From NCBI RefSeq assembly GCF_022398325.1, contig NZ_JAKEVD010000011.1, positions 1 through 64,000 of the forward strand: a stretch of 64,000 bases of DNA. Direction: 5' to 3'. The position numbers and the translations under genes were made by a program. This document shows, one piece after another, positions 19,104 to 29,276 of this stretch. Position 1 is the first letter of the stretch. Every line of letters begins with the position of its first letter. Below the pieces are notes generated by a model, which was not told the origin of the DNA, did not search any database, and saw nothing but the letters and a program-made list of their open reading frames with translations. The DNA is from Shewanella sp. Isolate13 (GTDB taxonomy: Bacteria; Pseudomonadota; Gammaproteobacteria; Enterobacterales; Shewanellaceae).

Positions 19104-19129
19104 AAAAAACCACCGAACGGTGGTTTTTT
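19104..19129 (-). terminator. Terminator after the phosphoribosyltransferase gene
   Basis: AAAAAACCACC / GGTGGTTTTTT with a GAAC loop; T-runs on both strands. Confidence 0.88.
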
Positions 19130-19170
19130 ACTGCTTGCTCAAGCTCCAACGAGCTTATACTTTAACAAGC

Positions 19171-19731
19171 TTAAACAAATAGGTGTTTAATGTTTTTCAG
19201 ATCGCCCTTGCCTTCGGCAAGCTCTTCGACAGACAAGCCTGAAACTTCGTGCGGGAATACTAACCACTCATCAGACTCATGGATGAAGTAGTCTGGCTTT
19301 AATGGCACTGCAGTATTTTGTGGCTTGTAGTATGGGCAAGCAATACGTACATCTTTTGGCATATTCAAGCGCATCAGATCGCTTAGGTTTTCCATTAACG
19401 CATGGATACTGCGACCAGAGTCAAACACATCATCGACAATCAATAGCCCATCACCGGCGTTAGCATTTTCTACGATATAATGCAGGCCGTGCACCTTGAT
19501 CTGCTTGCTCTGCTGGTTAATCCCATAGTAAGACGAGGTACGCACTGCGATATGGTCTGTTTCTACTTTCTTAAAGTCGAAAAACTCCTGTACTGCGATG
19601 CCGATTGGAGCGCCACCACGCCAAATACCAACGATAAACTGTGGACGGAAGCCACTTTCATAAACTTGTGCCGCTAAACGAAAAGAATCTTCTAGCAACT
19701 CCTGTGCGGTAATAAAGCGTTTCTCTGACAT
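19171..19731 (-). CDS. Purine-type phosphoribosyltransferase
   Basis: 186 residues with the PRTase PRPP-binding loop LLIVDDVFDSGRS (about 97-109) and an IVGIWRGGAPIG phosphate-binding segment near the N-terminus. This is the type I PRTase fold of hypoxanthine/xanthine salvage enzymes; the specificity hood cannot be read with confidence. It would convert a free purine base and PRPP to the nucleotide. It stands alone with its own terminator. Confidence 0.85.
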   Translation of the reverse strand: MSEKRFITAQELLEDSFRLAAQVYESGFRPQFIVGIWRGGAPIGIAVQEFFDFKKVETDHIAVRTSSYYGINQQSKQIKVHGLHYIVENANAGDGLLIVDDVFDSGRSIHALMENLSDLMRLNMPKDVRIACPYYKPQNTAVPLKPDYFIHESDEWLVFPHEVSGLSVEELAEGKGDLKNIKHLFV

Positions 19732-20214
19732 CTGACCGTCCCCATCTTGTTATTAATATCTGAATTAAGTCTTACCGCTATCGCTTGTCTGCCTCAAGAG
19801 CACCCTGACGAGGAGTGTTTTTAATAGGGATTAAAAACAAGTTGTTAGCAAAAAGTTCGAACTAAACTTATCCATCCTTATTCCCTAAGAATAGATCAAA
19901 ACAGTTAAGCCGATAGCGATAAAAAGGCAGGTGATAGCATCGAGTCCAAGATCTAGAGTCGCTCTCAGTAAATCGATAGTTTCGATTCACTGCTCAAAGT
20001 CTAGCCACCCACCTGATTTTGGTCGCGAATTTTATACTAAAATAGCCCTGATTGCTGCAAAAAAGCCGAAAACTTACCTTCTCATCACTAAAAAAATTAA
20101 GGCAACCTCATTAGGTTGCCTTGGTATTAAATCTAAACGATGAAAATACCCTGAGCTAAAAGCAGCGATGCAATCGCTTACTCTCAGCCAGTCTCGGCTC
20201 AATCAGCCCTGTCA
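19732..20214. other. Intergenic region between phosphoribosyltransferase and phoD genes
   Basis: 483 bp. It holds the phosphoribosyltransferase leader (right of 19731) and the phoD terminator (20090-20122). No gene was recognised. Confidence 0.4.
20090..20122 (-). terminator. Terminator downstream of phoD
   Basis: Stem AAGGCAACCT / AGGTTGCCTT (20099-20122); on the minus strand it is followed by an AATTTTTTT tail. It lies about 90 bp beyond the phoD stop. Confidence 0.8.
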
Positions 20215-21984
20215 CTACTCAGTGACGGCGCTTAAAGAGGGAGTACCGACCTTAGTGGTCATAGAGAAATTTCTCTCGATATCCTCTTTAAAGTCACGGG
20301 TGTAGATGGTGTCGACATAGCGCCAGTCACTGCGCACCTCTTGATGGTTAAAGGTGAGTGTCATCAAGCCACGGTTCATCAAGTTCGCATAGGCAAGGTT
20401 ATCGACCAGATCGATAATGGCTGCCTCCGTTGCGGGGATATCTTTAGCATCGATACCTAGGTAATACTCAAGACCCGGTGATGACACCGAGCTAGTTGCA
20501 AATTCGACTCCAACTGTGTCCCCCGCCGCATCTTTTAGCTCATTCGCCCATGCGTTATGGGTATCACCAGCAATCACCACTAGGTTCTTCGCCTGTGATT
20601 TAGCCGTTGCCAAAATCACCTCTCGCTCGTAGGCATAACCATCCCAAGCATCCAAGTTATACGGGATCGATGGCAGCTGCAGCAGAGCCATCGCTTCAGG
20701 CGTCAACTTATACCCATAGAAGGATAGATACTTAAGCTCATCTTCAGTGAGCGTTGGGTCGCCTGCCGCTTTGCGCGCAGCAAATTGGGCGAGTGCAGCC
20801 AACTGACCAAACTCAGGGATCGACAACTGCTGAGTAGCAATTGCCGCAGGCAACATCATCTGCCCCATCAATACCTGCTGCCCTAATACTTGCCAAGTTG
20901 CCGTTGAGGTGAGTAACGCCGTCTGCAGCCAAGCCTGCTGCTCTTGACCAAGCATGGTTCTATTGGTGTCGGTTACATCCGCCATGAAACGAGCGCTATC
21001 TAGCCCGCCCGTTGCGGGATCAATATATTCGGCGTAGTCCAGCGGCTTATCTCGACCAAGCAGACGGGTATCGAGCATATGCAGATCGACCAAGTCACCA
21101 AACTGGAATGAGCGATAGATCTCCTCATGGTTGCCCTCACGCCATGGACGGATGGGGAGCCACTCGAAGTAAGCTTGCAACGCCGCCTCTTTACGGGCAT
21201 CGAAGTCCCCTTCGCCATCATTATGATTCTCCGCCCCTTCACGCCAGCTATCATTGGCGACCTCATGGTCATCCCACACGTTGATAAATGCAGTCTTGCC
21301 ATGAAGCTTCTGCAAGCTGATATCACTGCGATATTGGCCATAACGAGTGCGATAATCAGCCAAGCTCATTAACTCGCCCTCGGGCAAGACTTCACGCCCA
21401 AGCTCGGCGGCGCGTTCGCTGGCATACTCTCCGCGCGCGTACTCATAGATATAATCGCCTAAGTGGATCACCGCATCAAGGTCATCCATTCTTGACGCCA
21501 TCTCATACACATTAAAATACCCAGCAGGAAAATTCGCGCAGGAGAGCACCGCAAATTTGGCACTATCTATAGCCCCCTGTGGCAGGGTTTTTGTCATCCC
21601 TGGTTGAGAGGTTTTGTTGCCTGTTTTAAAGCGATAAAAATACACAGTGCCAGCCTCAAGCCCCACGGCATCGACCTTAACCGTATAGTCTCTGTCGCTG
21701 CTGGTCATGGTTTCACCGTTACTCACTAACTGGCTGAATGCGGCATCGGTTGCCACCTCCCACGACACCTTGAGTTCCCCATCGCGCTCTGGACTTACAC
21801 GAGTCCAAAGTATGACGGCATCATGACTAGGATCCCCACTGGCAACGCCGTGGAGGAACTCGGCATAAATGCCATTGTCATCATCGTCACTGCTACAGCC
21901 CATCAGGCCATAAGATACAACTGCAGCGCCCACGCCTTTAGCTGACATGGCTAAAAAATCTCTACGAGTGAAAGGTCGTTTCAT
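20215..21984 (-). CDS. phoD: Alkaline phosphatase D family phosphodiesterase/phosphatase, Tat-exported
   Basis: 589 residues. The N-terminus is a twin-arginine signal (RRDFLAM) whose h-region ends in a lipobox-like LMGCSS, so it may be an exported lipoprotein. The PhoD body shows SCANFPAGYFNVYEMASRM, VIHLGDYIYEY (metal-binding Asp), NVWDDHEVANDSW and IAGDTHNAWANEL, the expected metal-ligand motifs. It should release phosphate from phosphodiesters or monoesters outside the cytoplasm. No Pho box was identified upstream. Confidence 0.9.
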   Translation of the reverse strand: MKRPFTRRDFLAMSAKGVGAAVVSYGLMGCSSDDDDNGIYAEFLHGVASGDPSHDAVILWTRVSPERDGELKVSWEVATDAAFSQLVSNGETMTSSDRDYTVKVDAVGLEAGTVYFYRFKTGNKTSQPGMTKTLPQGAIDSAKFAVLSCANFPAGYFNVYEMASRMDDLDAVIHLGDYIYEYARGEYASERAAELGREVLPEGELMSLADYRTRYGQYRSDISLQKLHGKTAFINVWDDHEVANDSWREGAENHNDGEGDFDARKEAALQAYFEWLPIRPWREGNHEEIYRSFQFGDLVDLHMLDTRLLGRDKPLDYAEYIDPATGGLDSARFMADVTDTNRTMLGQEQQAWLQTALLTSTATWQVLGQQVLMGQMMLPAAIATQQLSIPEFGQLAALAQFAARKAAGDPTLTEDELKYLSFYGYKLTPEAMALLQLPSIPYNLDAWDGYAYEREVILATAKSQAKNLVVIAGDTHNAWANELKDAAGDTVGVEFATSSVSSPGLEYYLGIDAKDIPATEAAIIDLVDNLAYANLMNRGLMTLTFNHQEVRSDWRYVDTIYTRDFKEDIERNFSMTTKVGTPSLSAVTE

Positions 21985-22387
21985 TGTTATTATTCCCTTA
22001 ATATTCCAGTGTATTAATAGTATTCGGTGGTACGAGGTCTAATCAGCTTTAATACTAAAGCACCACCATGACATGAAAAAGACAAAGATGTAAACAGTTT
22101 GTTAACTGCAAAAGAAGGGGGAGGTTCTAGGGAAAGCTAAGACAGTAGAGGTCGGTAAAGGCTGGGAAAGCAAAGAGGGTGCAAGCAGAGACGGATAAAG
22201 CAGGAAAAGCAAAGCCTAAATCCATGCTTTCTTTTGATCTTATAGCAGGACGAAGTCCGCTCTATCCACGAAGCGTCCTAGCAGCAAGTTTACGAGCGCT
22301 CTAGATTCTAGCAAAAGCAAGCAGCAATGCAGCTTTCCTAGCTCCTAATTCCTGCTTTTCCTAGGACCTTCTTTAAAATCTTTAAAT
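21985..22387. repeat. Repeat element between phoD and the EEP gene
   Basis: From about 22125 the sequence follows the same pattern as the elements at 18.1 and 18.7 kb (GTTCTAGGGAAAGCTAAGAC, then GC-rich AAGC runs) but lacks a heptamer array. It includes dispersed hairpin copy B, GGAC-GAA-GTCC, at 22248-22258. Confidence 0.75.
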
Positions 22388-23479
22388 CTAACTTCTGCTG
22401 CGGATGGTGCAGATCACTGGAGCATGGTCGCTGCTTTGACTATCACGCTCAAAGCTGGGGTTAACTAAGTGGCGGTCTTCGGTGTGATAATCACACACCT
22501 CGGCAAGACTCTTGTGATAACTGGGATCGAAATCCGCCGAGAGCAAAATGTAGTCCAGTACAGAACCTGTAGCGCCATAGTAATGAGTTGGCGACCTTGC
22601 CGCTCTTGCATCTCTTATAAATGGCGGCGCCATATCGAGGGAGTCTGCTCTCGTAACCTTAGGAGTAAACAGTGCTTCCAGCCCCTGCTCAAACAGCATA
22701 TAACCATCGGTTAACGGAAAGCTATTAAGATCTCCTAAGCCCTCTTTCTCAAAGCGTAGCTCACGATTAGTTAATATCGACAATACTGAGCTGGTCAACT
22801 CCTCGTTAAAGTCGCCCATCAAGATCATCGGCTGTCCCGTCTCAATGCGCCTTTGCATCATACTGTGAAACAGTAATGCAGCCTCACTCCCCCTCTGAAT
22901 ACTCGATGCCCATTGCCCTAAGCTATTGCGCCCAAGCAGCTCACCGAAGTTCACCACCCCTTGCGCATTTGCGATCTTGGGCGATGGCAGTTCATCTTGA
23001 TGCGGACGTTTAGATTTAAAGTGCACCACGTAAATATCACACAGGCCAATTTCAGGCAGCTTAACCGTTGCTCTCAGAGGTTTACGGCTATAAGCAAAGC
23101 CTTCACTCAAGCCCAGACCGACAGCTAGTCGACTATCCACCTCTATCGACACCACCTCTTGAAAAGCATACTTTGATGCAAGACCAACAACAGGATCGCG
23201 GCAGATATAGTCATCAACAATAGTCGGCGTATCGACTACTGCAAAATGGTCATAGCCCGCTTCTGTCATTTGCAACGCTAAGGCATCGGCTGAAAATATC
23301 TCTTGAAAGCCAACCACATCAGGCTGATGCTGCGTCAAAAAATCTGCCAGCCAGCGCTGCTTCTTATGCCACTGCTCCTGAGAGTAGATATTCTCAAAAT
23401 CATAATAGGCCAATGGTGGCTCGATATAGTTAAATAGGTTAAAGCTCGCAAGCTTTAGGGTGAACGCATCACCTTGCAT
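22388..23479 (-). CDS. Endonuclease/exonuclease/phosphatase-fold protein
   Basis: 363 residues from ATG 23479 (GGAG 8 nt upstream); a GTG at 23512 would add 11 residues. EEP motifs: KLASFNLFNY, VVGFQEIF (catalytic Glu), ILMGDFNEE and SSDHAPVI at the C-terminus. No signal peptide is visible, so a cytoplasmic phosphodiesterase is likely. Substrate unknown: DNA, phosphoinositide-like or nucleotide substrates all occur in this superfamily. Confidence 0.87.
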   Translation of the reverse strand: MQGDAFTLKLASFNLFNYIEPPLAYYDFENIYSQEQWHKKQRWLADFLTQHQPDVVGFQEIFSADALALQMTEAGYDHFAVVDTPTIVDDYICRDPVVGLASKYAFQEVVSIEVDSRLAVGLGLSEGFAYSRKPLRATVKLPEIGLCDIYVVHFKSKRPHQDELPSPKIANAQGVVNFGELLGRNSLGQWASSIQRGSEAALLFHSMMQRRIETGQPMILMGDFNEELTSSVLSILTNRELRFEKEGLGDLNSFPLTDGYMLFEQGLEALFTPKVTRADSLDMAPPFIRDARAARSPTHYYGATGSVLDYILLSADFDPSYHKSLAEVCDYHTEDRHLVNPSFERDSQSSDHAPVICTIRSRS

Positions 23480-23549
23480 CTGACAGCTCCGCTTGTTAAT
23501 AAATAGCCCCACCTCTAGTCACTGGCAACCCTCTCCTCCCCATACACTA

Positions 23550-24494
23550 TTAGCCTTGCTCGGCTTTACTGCCTTTAAGTTTCATAAACAGCTCCATCAG
23601 CAATACCGCGACAGCGCCAGCTATCACGCCGAAAATCGCGTTTAAGATACTCGGCGTGATAAAGGCAACCACAGGACCGACAAACTCAAAGGCAGCAATC
23701 CAGCTCGCCACATGGCTTATCTGTTCCCCCACCCAATGCCAGCCGTGAGTTAAAATACCGCCCCCCACCATAAACATGGCAATGGTACCGACGACTGACA
23801 AAGTCTTCATAAGGTAAGGCGCCGAGTTAAGCAACATAAAACCAAAACGACGCTTAAAGCGACTCCATAAGCTCTCACCTGGACGCTGGCTTAAATAGAG
23901 TCCGGCATCATCGAGCTTTACAATACCAGCGACCAAACCATAGACGCCTATGGTCATAACAATCGCGATAACACTTAGAGTAAAAAACTGAGTACTCAAG
24001 CTCTTGTCGGCGACAATACCTAAGGTGATAGCAATAATTTCAGCTGACAATACAAAATCGGTGCGGATCGCACCTTTAACCTTATTGGCCTCGTACTCCC
24101 TAAGATCGACTATCTCCTCTTCGGTCGCCTGAGTTTCATCGATTTGATGATGCTTCTTAGCGTGATAGCTATGGTAAATCTTTTCGAAGCCTTCATAACA
24201 AAGATACAGACCACCAAACATCAGCAGCGGCGTCACCGCCCAAGGAATAAAGGCGCTGATCAGCATAGCCGCAGGCACTAACATGCACTTATTTTTAAAC
24301 GAGCCCACGGCCACCGCCCAAACGACCGGTAACTCTCTGTCGGCGCTCACGCCTGTTACCTGCTGGGCATTAAGGGCTAAATCATCACCCAGTACCCCCG
24401 CCGTTTTGCGGGCGGCAATTTTACTCATCGCGGCGACATCATCTAAAATTGTCGCGATATCATCTAACAAGGTTAATAAGCTTGCCCCTGCCAT
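23550..24494 (-). CDS. DUF808 family inner-membrane protein
   Basis: 314 residues from ATG 24494, which has AAGGAGT at ideal spacing; a longer frame to 24542 lacks this. The DUF808 signature MAGASLLTLLDDIATILDDVA and several transmembrane helices are present (for example AMLISAFIPWAVTPLLMFGGLYL). The family (YedI in E. coli) has no established function. The gap to the downstream EEP gene is 70 bp on the same strand, so co-transcription is possible. Confidence 0.9.
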   Translation of the reverse strand: MAGASLLTLLDDIATILDDVAAMSKIAARKTAGVLGDDLALNAQQVTGVSADRELPVVWAVAVGSFKNKCMLVPAAMLISAFIPWAVTPLLMFGGLYLCYEGFEKIYHSYHAKKHHQIDETQATEEEIVDLREYEANKVKGAIRTDFVLSAEIIAITLGIVADKSLSTQFFTLSVIAIVMTIGVYGLVAGIVKLDDAGLYLSQRPGESLWSRFKRRFGFMLLNSAPYLMKTLSVVGTIAMFMVGGGILTHGWHWVGEQISHVASWIAAFEFVGPVVAFITPSILNAIFGVIAGAVAVLLMELFMKLKGSKAEQG

Positions 24495-24804
24495 ATCGAC
24501 TCCTTTATCACTGAGTGGCGCGTGTTCGCGCCAAAATTCCATCTAACAATCGGTCACACTAACTATCAAACTATCAACTAAACAAATAGCACTCGCACTC
24601 TAGCGGCATTGGTGAATAAGCTAATGGCAATAAATGGTTAGCCACAGCAGAAAAAGCACCGCCACTCGACTTAAGCTAAACATGATACGCCTTGCGCGTC
24701 ACTTTTAAAGCAAAATTCAGCCGCGCTTGCCACGTTAAACGAGTATACTGTCGGCAATAGTTTTAACCTTGTCTTTAACTTTATCTTTAACAAAGGATTT
24801 CATG

Positions 24805-25464
24805 ATGACTCAAGATGAAATGAAAAAAGCTGCCGGATGGGCTGCTCTGCAGTACGTAGAAGAAAACAGCATTGTTGGCGTAGGTACAGGCTCAACGGTT
24901 AATCACTTTATCGATGCCCTTGCCACAATGAAGTTCGATATCCAAGGCGCGGTATCAAGTTCTGAAGCATCAACAGAAAAAATGAAGGCCCTAGGTATTC
25001 CTGTTTTTGATCTAAACAGCGTCAACGAGCTATCTGTCTATGTTGATGGTGCCGATGAGATCAACGCTCACATGGATATGATCAAAGGCGGCGGTGCAGC
25101 ACTGACACGCGAGAAGATCGTTGCAGCGGTTGCCGAAAAGTTTGTCTGTATTGTCGATAATACTAAGCAGGTCGATATCTTAGGTGAGTTCCCGCTACCT
25201 ATCGAAGTGATCCCAATGGCACGTTCATACGTGGCTCGTCAGATTGTTAAGCTTGGCGGCGACCCTGTTTACCGTGAAGGTTGTGTGACCGATAACGGCA
25301 ACATCATCTTAGACGTGTACAACATGAAGATCATGAACCCGAAAGCACTAGAAGAGCAGATCAACGGAATCGTTGGTGTGGTGACTAACGGCCTATTCGC
25401 TATGCGCGGTGCAGACGTATTGCTAGTGGGTACTCCTGACGGCGTTAAGACAATTACTTATTAA
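24805..25464 (+). CDS. rpiA: Ribose-5-phosphate isomerase A
   Basis: 219 residues from ATG 24805, the same length as E. coli RpiA; AAGGA lies 7 nt upstream, and the adjacent ATG at 24802 is less well spaced. Signature segments: [38 protein letters not shown] and GTPDGVKTI. It interconverts ribose-5-phosphate and ribulose-5-phosphate in the pentose phosphate pathway, functionally linked to the transketolase gene at the far end of the window. Monocistronic with its own terminator. Confidence 0.97.
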   Translation: MTQDEMKKAAGWAALQYVEENSIVGVGTGSTVNHFIDALATMKFDIQGAVSSSEASTEKMKALGIPVFDLNSVNELSVYVDGADEINAHMDMIKGGGAALTREKIVAAVAEKFVCIVDNTKQVDILGEFPLPIEVIPMARSYVARQIVKLGGDPVYREGCVTDNGNIILDVYNMKIMNPKALEEQINGIVGVVTNGLFAMRGADVLLVGTPDGVKTITY

Positions 25465-25512
25465 TTGTTTTATGATTTTCGCTCTTCGATGTAAGAGCCT
25501 TCCACTATAGCT

Positions 25513-25543
25513 AAAGCCACTCATTTGAGTGGCTTTGTTTTTT
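25513..25543 (+). terminator. Terminator after rpiA
   Basis: Stem AAAGCCACTCA / TGAGTGGCTTT followed by GTTTTTT. Confidence 0.9.
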
Positions 25544-25601
25544 GAGCTAAATTGCATTTTCTAAAAACAGTCTGCAATCACCCTCGTAAAAGTAATCAAA
25601 A

Positions 25602-26216
25602 TTAATTGTTGTATAGCGGCAGGCTGGCTCCAATCAGAGTGAAGAGCCCACCACAACACTGATTGAAGCGCTTGCCAGTGCGGCTTAACCATGGTCTAAG
25701 CTTAGTCGCGACCCTAGCGATCATGTATTCAACAACAAATTCAATTACCGCAAACGTAGCAGCCATGACGACAAACTGCGCTAACAATGGCCGTTCTGGG
25801 TCGATAAATTGAGGCAAGAAAGCGCCGAAAAATAATAGCACCTTAGGGTTGGTTATTGCCGCCAATGCCCCCTGCCTAAATAGCGCAAAACGACTCATTG
25901 CACAGCCTTTTGCTATGGGCTGCAATTCCATTGCCGGAGAACGCCAAATGCGCACTCCCAACCAAATAAGGTAGATGCCACCTATCCATTTAAAAACGAG
26001 CAAAAAATCAGTTGAGGCAAGCAGTAATGCACCTATGCCGAACATGGCAAGAGCGATTAACACAACGAAACCTAACACACCGCCTGTAATGGTAAATAAC
26101 GCCTTTTTATGCCCATACATTACCCCATGTGTAAGCGCCAGAAGGCCATTGGGACCTGGGGCAAGCGACAGACCAATAATAGCAACGAGATAAATCAACC
26201 AAGTGTCTAATGCCAT
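25602..26216 (-). CDS. LysE/RhtB family amino-acid exporter
   Basis: 204 residues from ATG 26216 (AGGAAA upstream). The N-terminus WLIYLVAIIGLSLAPGPNGLLALTHG is typical of LysE/RhtB translocators, with about six transmembrane helices and the TNPKVLLFFGAFLPQF segment. It would export amino acids or related metabolites. It diverges from a GlxA-type regulator over 128 bp, which suggests shared control. Substrate unknown. Confidence 0.9.
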   Translation of the reverse strand: MALDTWLIYLVAIIGLSLAPGPNGLLALTHGVMYGHKKALFTITGGVLGFVVLIALAMFGIGALLLASTDFLLVFKWIGGIYLIWLGVRIWRSPAMELQPIAKGCAMSRFALFRQGALAAITNPKVLLFFGAFLPQFIDPERPLLAQFVVMAATFAVIEFVVEYMIARVATKLRPWLSRTGKRFNQCCGGLFTLIGASLPLYNN

Positions 26217-26344
26217 ACTTTTTCCTGTGATGAAGCGATTGTTTCTAACTAATGAGCGGATTATAGGGGAGAAGCATCTGACTTTTCTGATGCAATCAAG
26301 ACAAAGTAAGGTAATATTTAGACATCGCTTTACGGAAAAGTCAT

Positions 26345-27382
26345 ATGTCTCATTTAACAATCGAAAATGCAGCCTCAAACAGCCAAGTTAGCGCTCCGGA
26401 TGTACGCTTCCTACTACTGCCCTTACCAGAATTTAGCATGTTGCCGTTCGGCGGTTTCATCGATAAATTGCGTTTATCTGCCGATGAGGAAGATTACAGT
26501 CAACAGCAATATTGCACTTGGCAAATTATCGGGGTAGAGCCATGTCACCTCGTATCCAGTAGTGGCGTCGCTGTGGAAGTCACTACCACTATCGCTGAGA
26601 TTGAATTAACCGATTATGACTACTTAGTGGTCTTTGGCGGCCGTAGTGCTCGAAGCTGCCAAGAGCTCCCCAAGCAATACCAAGATCTATTGCGTTTAGG
26701 ATCGGCTCAGGGGGTAACACTGGTCAGTATCGATAATGCCTGCTTTCTCTTTGCCGCAGCCGGGTTACTTAATCACCATAGCGTGGCGGTTCACTGGCGT
26801 CACGTACAAGAGTTTCGAACCGCCTTTCCCAGAATCGACATTCGCACCGATCAACTGTTCTGCATCGATGGAAAAAGGATCAGCTGCGCCGGAGGCAGCG
26901 CCGCCATCGATCTGGCTGTAGAGTTATTATCACGCCACTGTGGCCGAACAAGAGCCCTAAAGGGGCTAGCGGATATGCTGGTTGATGAGGCAAGAGAGCA
27001 GCGCCACCAACTCAAATCGCTGGATGCCAATATTCAAATAAATAACATGGTTAGACGCCATGTTGGCCGAGCCATTAGTCTAATGCGTCAATTATTAGCA
27101 AGCTCTGACACGGTCGATGAGTTGGCAAATAGGCTGGCGATAAGTCGACGTCAGCTTGATAGGCAGTTTAAAGACTGCTTTGGACAGACGGCGCGTGAGT
27201 ACTGGGCCGAGATGCGGTTACAACATCTATATTGGCGCCTGGTTAATTCCGACCATAGTTTGTCATTCTTGGCAGATGAAGTGGGAATTGCGGATGTTAG
27301 CTACCTGTGCAAGGTGTTTCGTAAACGCTTTGGCAAGAGTCCGAACTCATTACGTAAGTCTATTATCTTACCAATAGATTAA
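26345..27382 (+). CDS. GlxA-type transcriptional regulator (DJ-1/PfpI domain plus AraC HTH)
   Basis: 345 residues. Residues 20-195 form a class I glutamine-amidotransferase-like/DJ-1 sensor domain (VVFGGRSARSCQ, VSIDNACFLFAAAGLL, ISCAGGSAAIDLAVELL). The C-terminal 100 residues are an AraC HTH (VDELANRLAISRRQLDRQF and a second helix pair ending KRFGKSPNSLRK). Such proteins often activate catabolism of amino acids or quaternary amines. Divergent to a LysE exporter and 220 bp before a D-amino-acid dehydrogenase gene on the same strand, so both are candidate targets. Confidence 0.92.
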   Translation: MSHLTIENAASNSQVSAPDVRFLLLPLPEFSMLPFGGFIDKLRLSADEEDYSQQQYCTWQIIGVEPCHLVSSSGVAVEVTTTIAEIELTDYDYLVVFGGRSARSCQELPKQYQDLLRLGSAQGVTLVSIDNACFLFAAAGLLNHHSVAVHWRHVQEFRTAFPRIDIRTDQLFCIDGKRISCAGGSAAIDLAVELLSRHCGRTRALKGLADMLVDEAREQRHQLKSLDANIQINNMVRRHVGRAISLMRQLLASSDTVDELANRLAISRRQLDRQFKDCFGQTAREYWAEMRLQHLYWRLVNSDHSLSFLADEVGIADVSYLCKVFRKRFGKSPNSLRKSIILPID

Positions 27383-27602
27383 CTAACAGGTTAAAGATGT
27401 TGAGGCTATGCCGATGCGTAAGGATCTTGTTGGTAATACTATCCCCCATTAGCTTTGACGCTTTGCTCCTGTAAGGGCTGCATTTATCCATCATTAAAAG
27501 AATTCATCTAGCATGATTTTTTTAGCAACACTTGATTTAGAACAAACTAAATTCGGCTAGGCACTGTAGGTTATCCACTAAAATCAGCATCAAGGAAAGA
27601 AG

Positions 27603-28928
27603 ATGACGGATACGCAGATAAAGCGCACGGCTAAAGAACAGGCTGCTAAAGATGTGGCTGTGATAGGTGGCGGCATTATCGGAATTTGCAGCGCCTATTA
27701 CCTCCATAAAGCGGGTAAGTCTGTGGTGGTTATCGATAAAGATGAGATAGGTAAAGCCTGTTCCTTTGGCAACGCGGGTTATATCACCCCCAGTCACTTT
27801 ATTCCGCTAGCCGCGCCGGGCATGATCCAAAAAGGCCTTAAGTGGATGCTTAATCCGCAAAGCCCCTTCTACGTGCGCCCAAGTCTCAATATCGACTTCT
27901 TAAAATGGTTATTATCCTTTGCTAGAAAATGTACACCGCAACACACCCTCGCTAATCAGCAGGCGATTTTAGATATCAACCTTAAATCCCTTGAGCTATA
28001 TAAAGCACTACACCAAGTGCCTGAGCTTGATTTTGAGTTTCATCAAAACGGCCTCTTGATGTTGTGTAACACAGAGCAAGGCCTAAACGATGAGGCCACG
28101 ACAGTGATCCAAGCCAACAAACTCGGCCTGAAAGCGAAAGTTCTCAGCCCTGAAGCTCTGCAGCTACTTGAGCCCAATATCAATCTTGATGTGATGGGTG
28201 CGAGCTTCTACCCAGAAGATGCGCATATCGCTCCCTATGAGTTTATTATGACGGTGAAAAACTACCTCAGCGCTCAAGGAGTGGAGTTTAGGCAGCATAC
28301 TGAAATCAGCGAGTTCATCACAGATAGTGCCAACAACAAGATTAGTGGCGCAAAAACCGCAACCGATGAAATTAATGCCAAAGAGTTTGTTCTCGCCAAT
28401 GGCCCTTGGTCACCTAAACTTGCCAAACAATTAAGAGTGAACCTGCCTGTCCAGTCAGGTAAAGGGATCTGTGTCAGCTTCGACAAGCCACCCGTCAAAG
28501 AGGGCGCCAAGCTTGAGTGCCGCACCCCGTTTATCTTAAGTGAAGCCAAAGTGGCAGTCAGCCCGTTAGATAACGGCATTCGCTTTGGCGGCACCATGGA
28601 GCTCGGCGTGCTATCGAGCCAAGAATCATCGGGGATCAGCCACAATCGAATCAAGGGACTGACCAAATCCGCAGCGCGTTATCTACCCGATTTTGACACT
28701 AGCCAAGTTGATCCCAATGAGTTTTGGTCAGGCTTTCGCCCCTGTAGCCCAGATGGACTACCGATTATCGGCAGAGCCGATAAGTTCGCCAACCTCACCT
28801 TAGCGACAGGGCACGCCATGATGGGGCTAAGTCTTGGCCCAATAACCGGCAAGCTTGTCAGTGAGATAATCAACCAAGAGCAAACCTGTTTGGATCTGAC
28901 GCCGTTTTTACCAAGTCGGTTTGGCTGA
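27603..28928 (+). CDS. FAD-dependent D-amino-acid dehydrogenase (DadA-like)
   Basis: 441 residues. The N-terminal dinucleotide-binding motif GGGIIG (about 19-24) and the DadA-type CSFGNAGYITPSHFIPLAAPG stretch are clear, as is the C-terminal FAD contact GHAMMGLSLGPITGKL. It should oxidise D-amino acids to 2-oxo acids, passing electrons to the respiratory chain. A GlxA-type regulator precedes it. The exact substrate is not readable; hydroxyproline or general D-amino acids are options. The gene ends 2 bp before the start of the 29-33 kb repeat-flanked insertion. Confidence 0.9.
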   Translation: MTDTQIKRTAKEQAAKDVAVIGGGIIGICSAYYLHKAGKSVVVIDKDEIGKACSFGNAGYITPSHFIPLAAPGMIQKGLKWMLNPQSPFYVRPSLNIDFLKWLLSFARKCTPQHTLANQQAILDINLKSLELYKALHQVPELDFEFHQNGLLMLCNTEQGLNDEATTVIQANKLGLKAKVLSPEALQLLEPNINLDVMGASFYPEDAHIAPYEFIMTVKNYLSAQGVEFRQHTEISEFITDSANNKISGAKTATDEINAKEFVLANGPWSPKLAKQLRVNLPVQSGKGICVSFDKPPVKEGAKLECRTPFILSEAKVAVSPLDNGIRFGGTMELGVLSSQESSGISHNRIKGLTKSAARYLPDFDTSQVDPNEFWSGFRPCSPDGLPIIGRADKFANLTLATGHAMMGLSLGPITGKLVSEIINQEQTCLDLTPFLPSRFG

Positions 28929-28930
28929 GG

Positions 28931-29276
28931 GTTAGACTCCGTCTAACAACTGTGAATCAAACTTCGTTTGATAAAAGGTCGTGGCTTTGCCACCTATCAG
29001 GCTGCGCCTGACCTTAAGCAATCAAGCTGCGCTTGATAAACATCGTGGGATTCCATCCCACACCCGGGCAAGGAGGACTGCTCGTCCTTATCCTCCTTGC
29101 ATCCACCATGACGCCCCGACGAAGTTACATGCATTAGATGCAGGCCTCATACTTATGGATAAATCGCTAACGCTTCCGATCGGACTCTGATGTGAATGGA
29201 TTCACAAATGCCCTGATGGCAGGATGCCAAGGAAGGGCCTGCCCCGCGAAAGCTACGCCGACATCCCTGTCGGCGT
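28931..29276. repeat. Micro-hairpin array, left end of insertion
   Basis: Consecutive perfect hairpins with unrelated stems: GTTAGAC-TCC-GTCTAAC (28931-28947), ATCAAAC-TTC-GTTTGAT (28956-28972), GTGGC-TTT-GCCAC (28981-28993), CAGGC-TGC-GCCTG (28998-29010), ATCAAGC-TGC-GCTTGAT (29021-29037), GTGGGAT-TCC-ATCCCAC (29045-29061), TGGCA-GGA-TGCCA (29217-29229), and a 9-bp stem with TCCC loop (29255-29276). A longer hairpin lies at 29067-29100. Confidence 0.95.

Noticed and set aside
28981..29190. Small ORF in the left repeat arm
   Set aside because: It runs across palindromic repeats and its protein has no domain or coding character; the same applies to short frames at 32428-32901.
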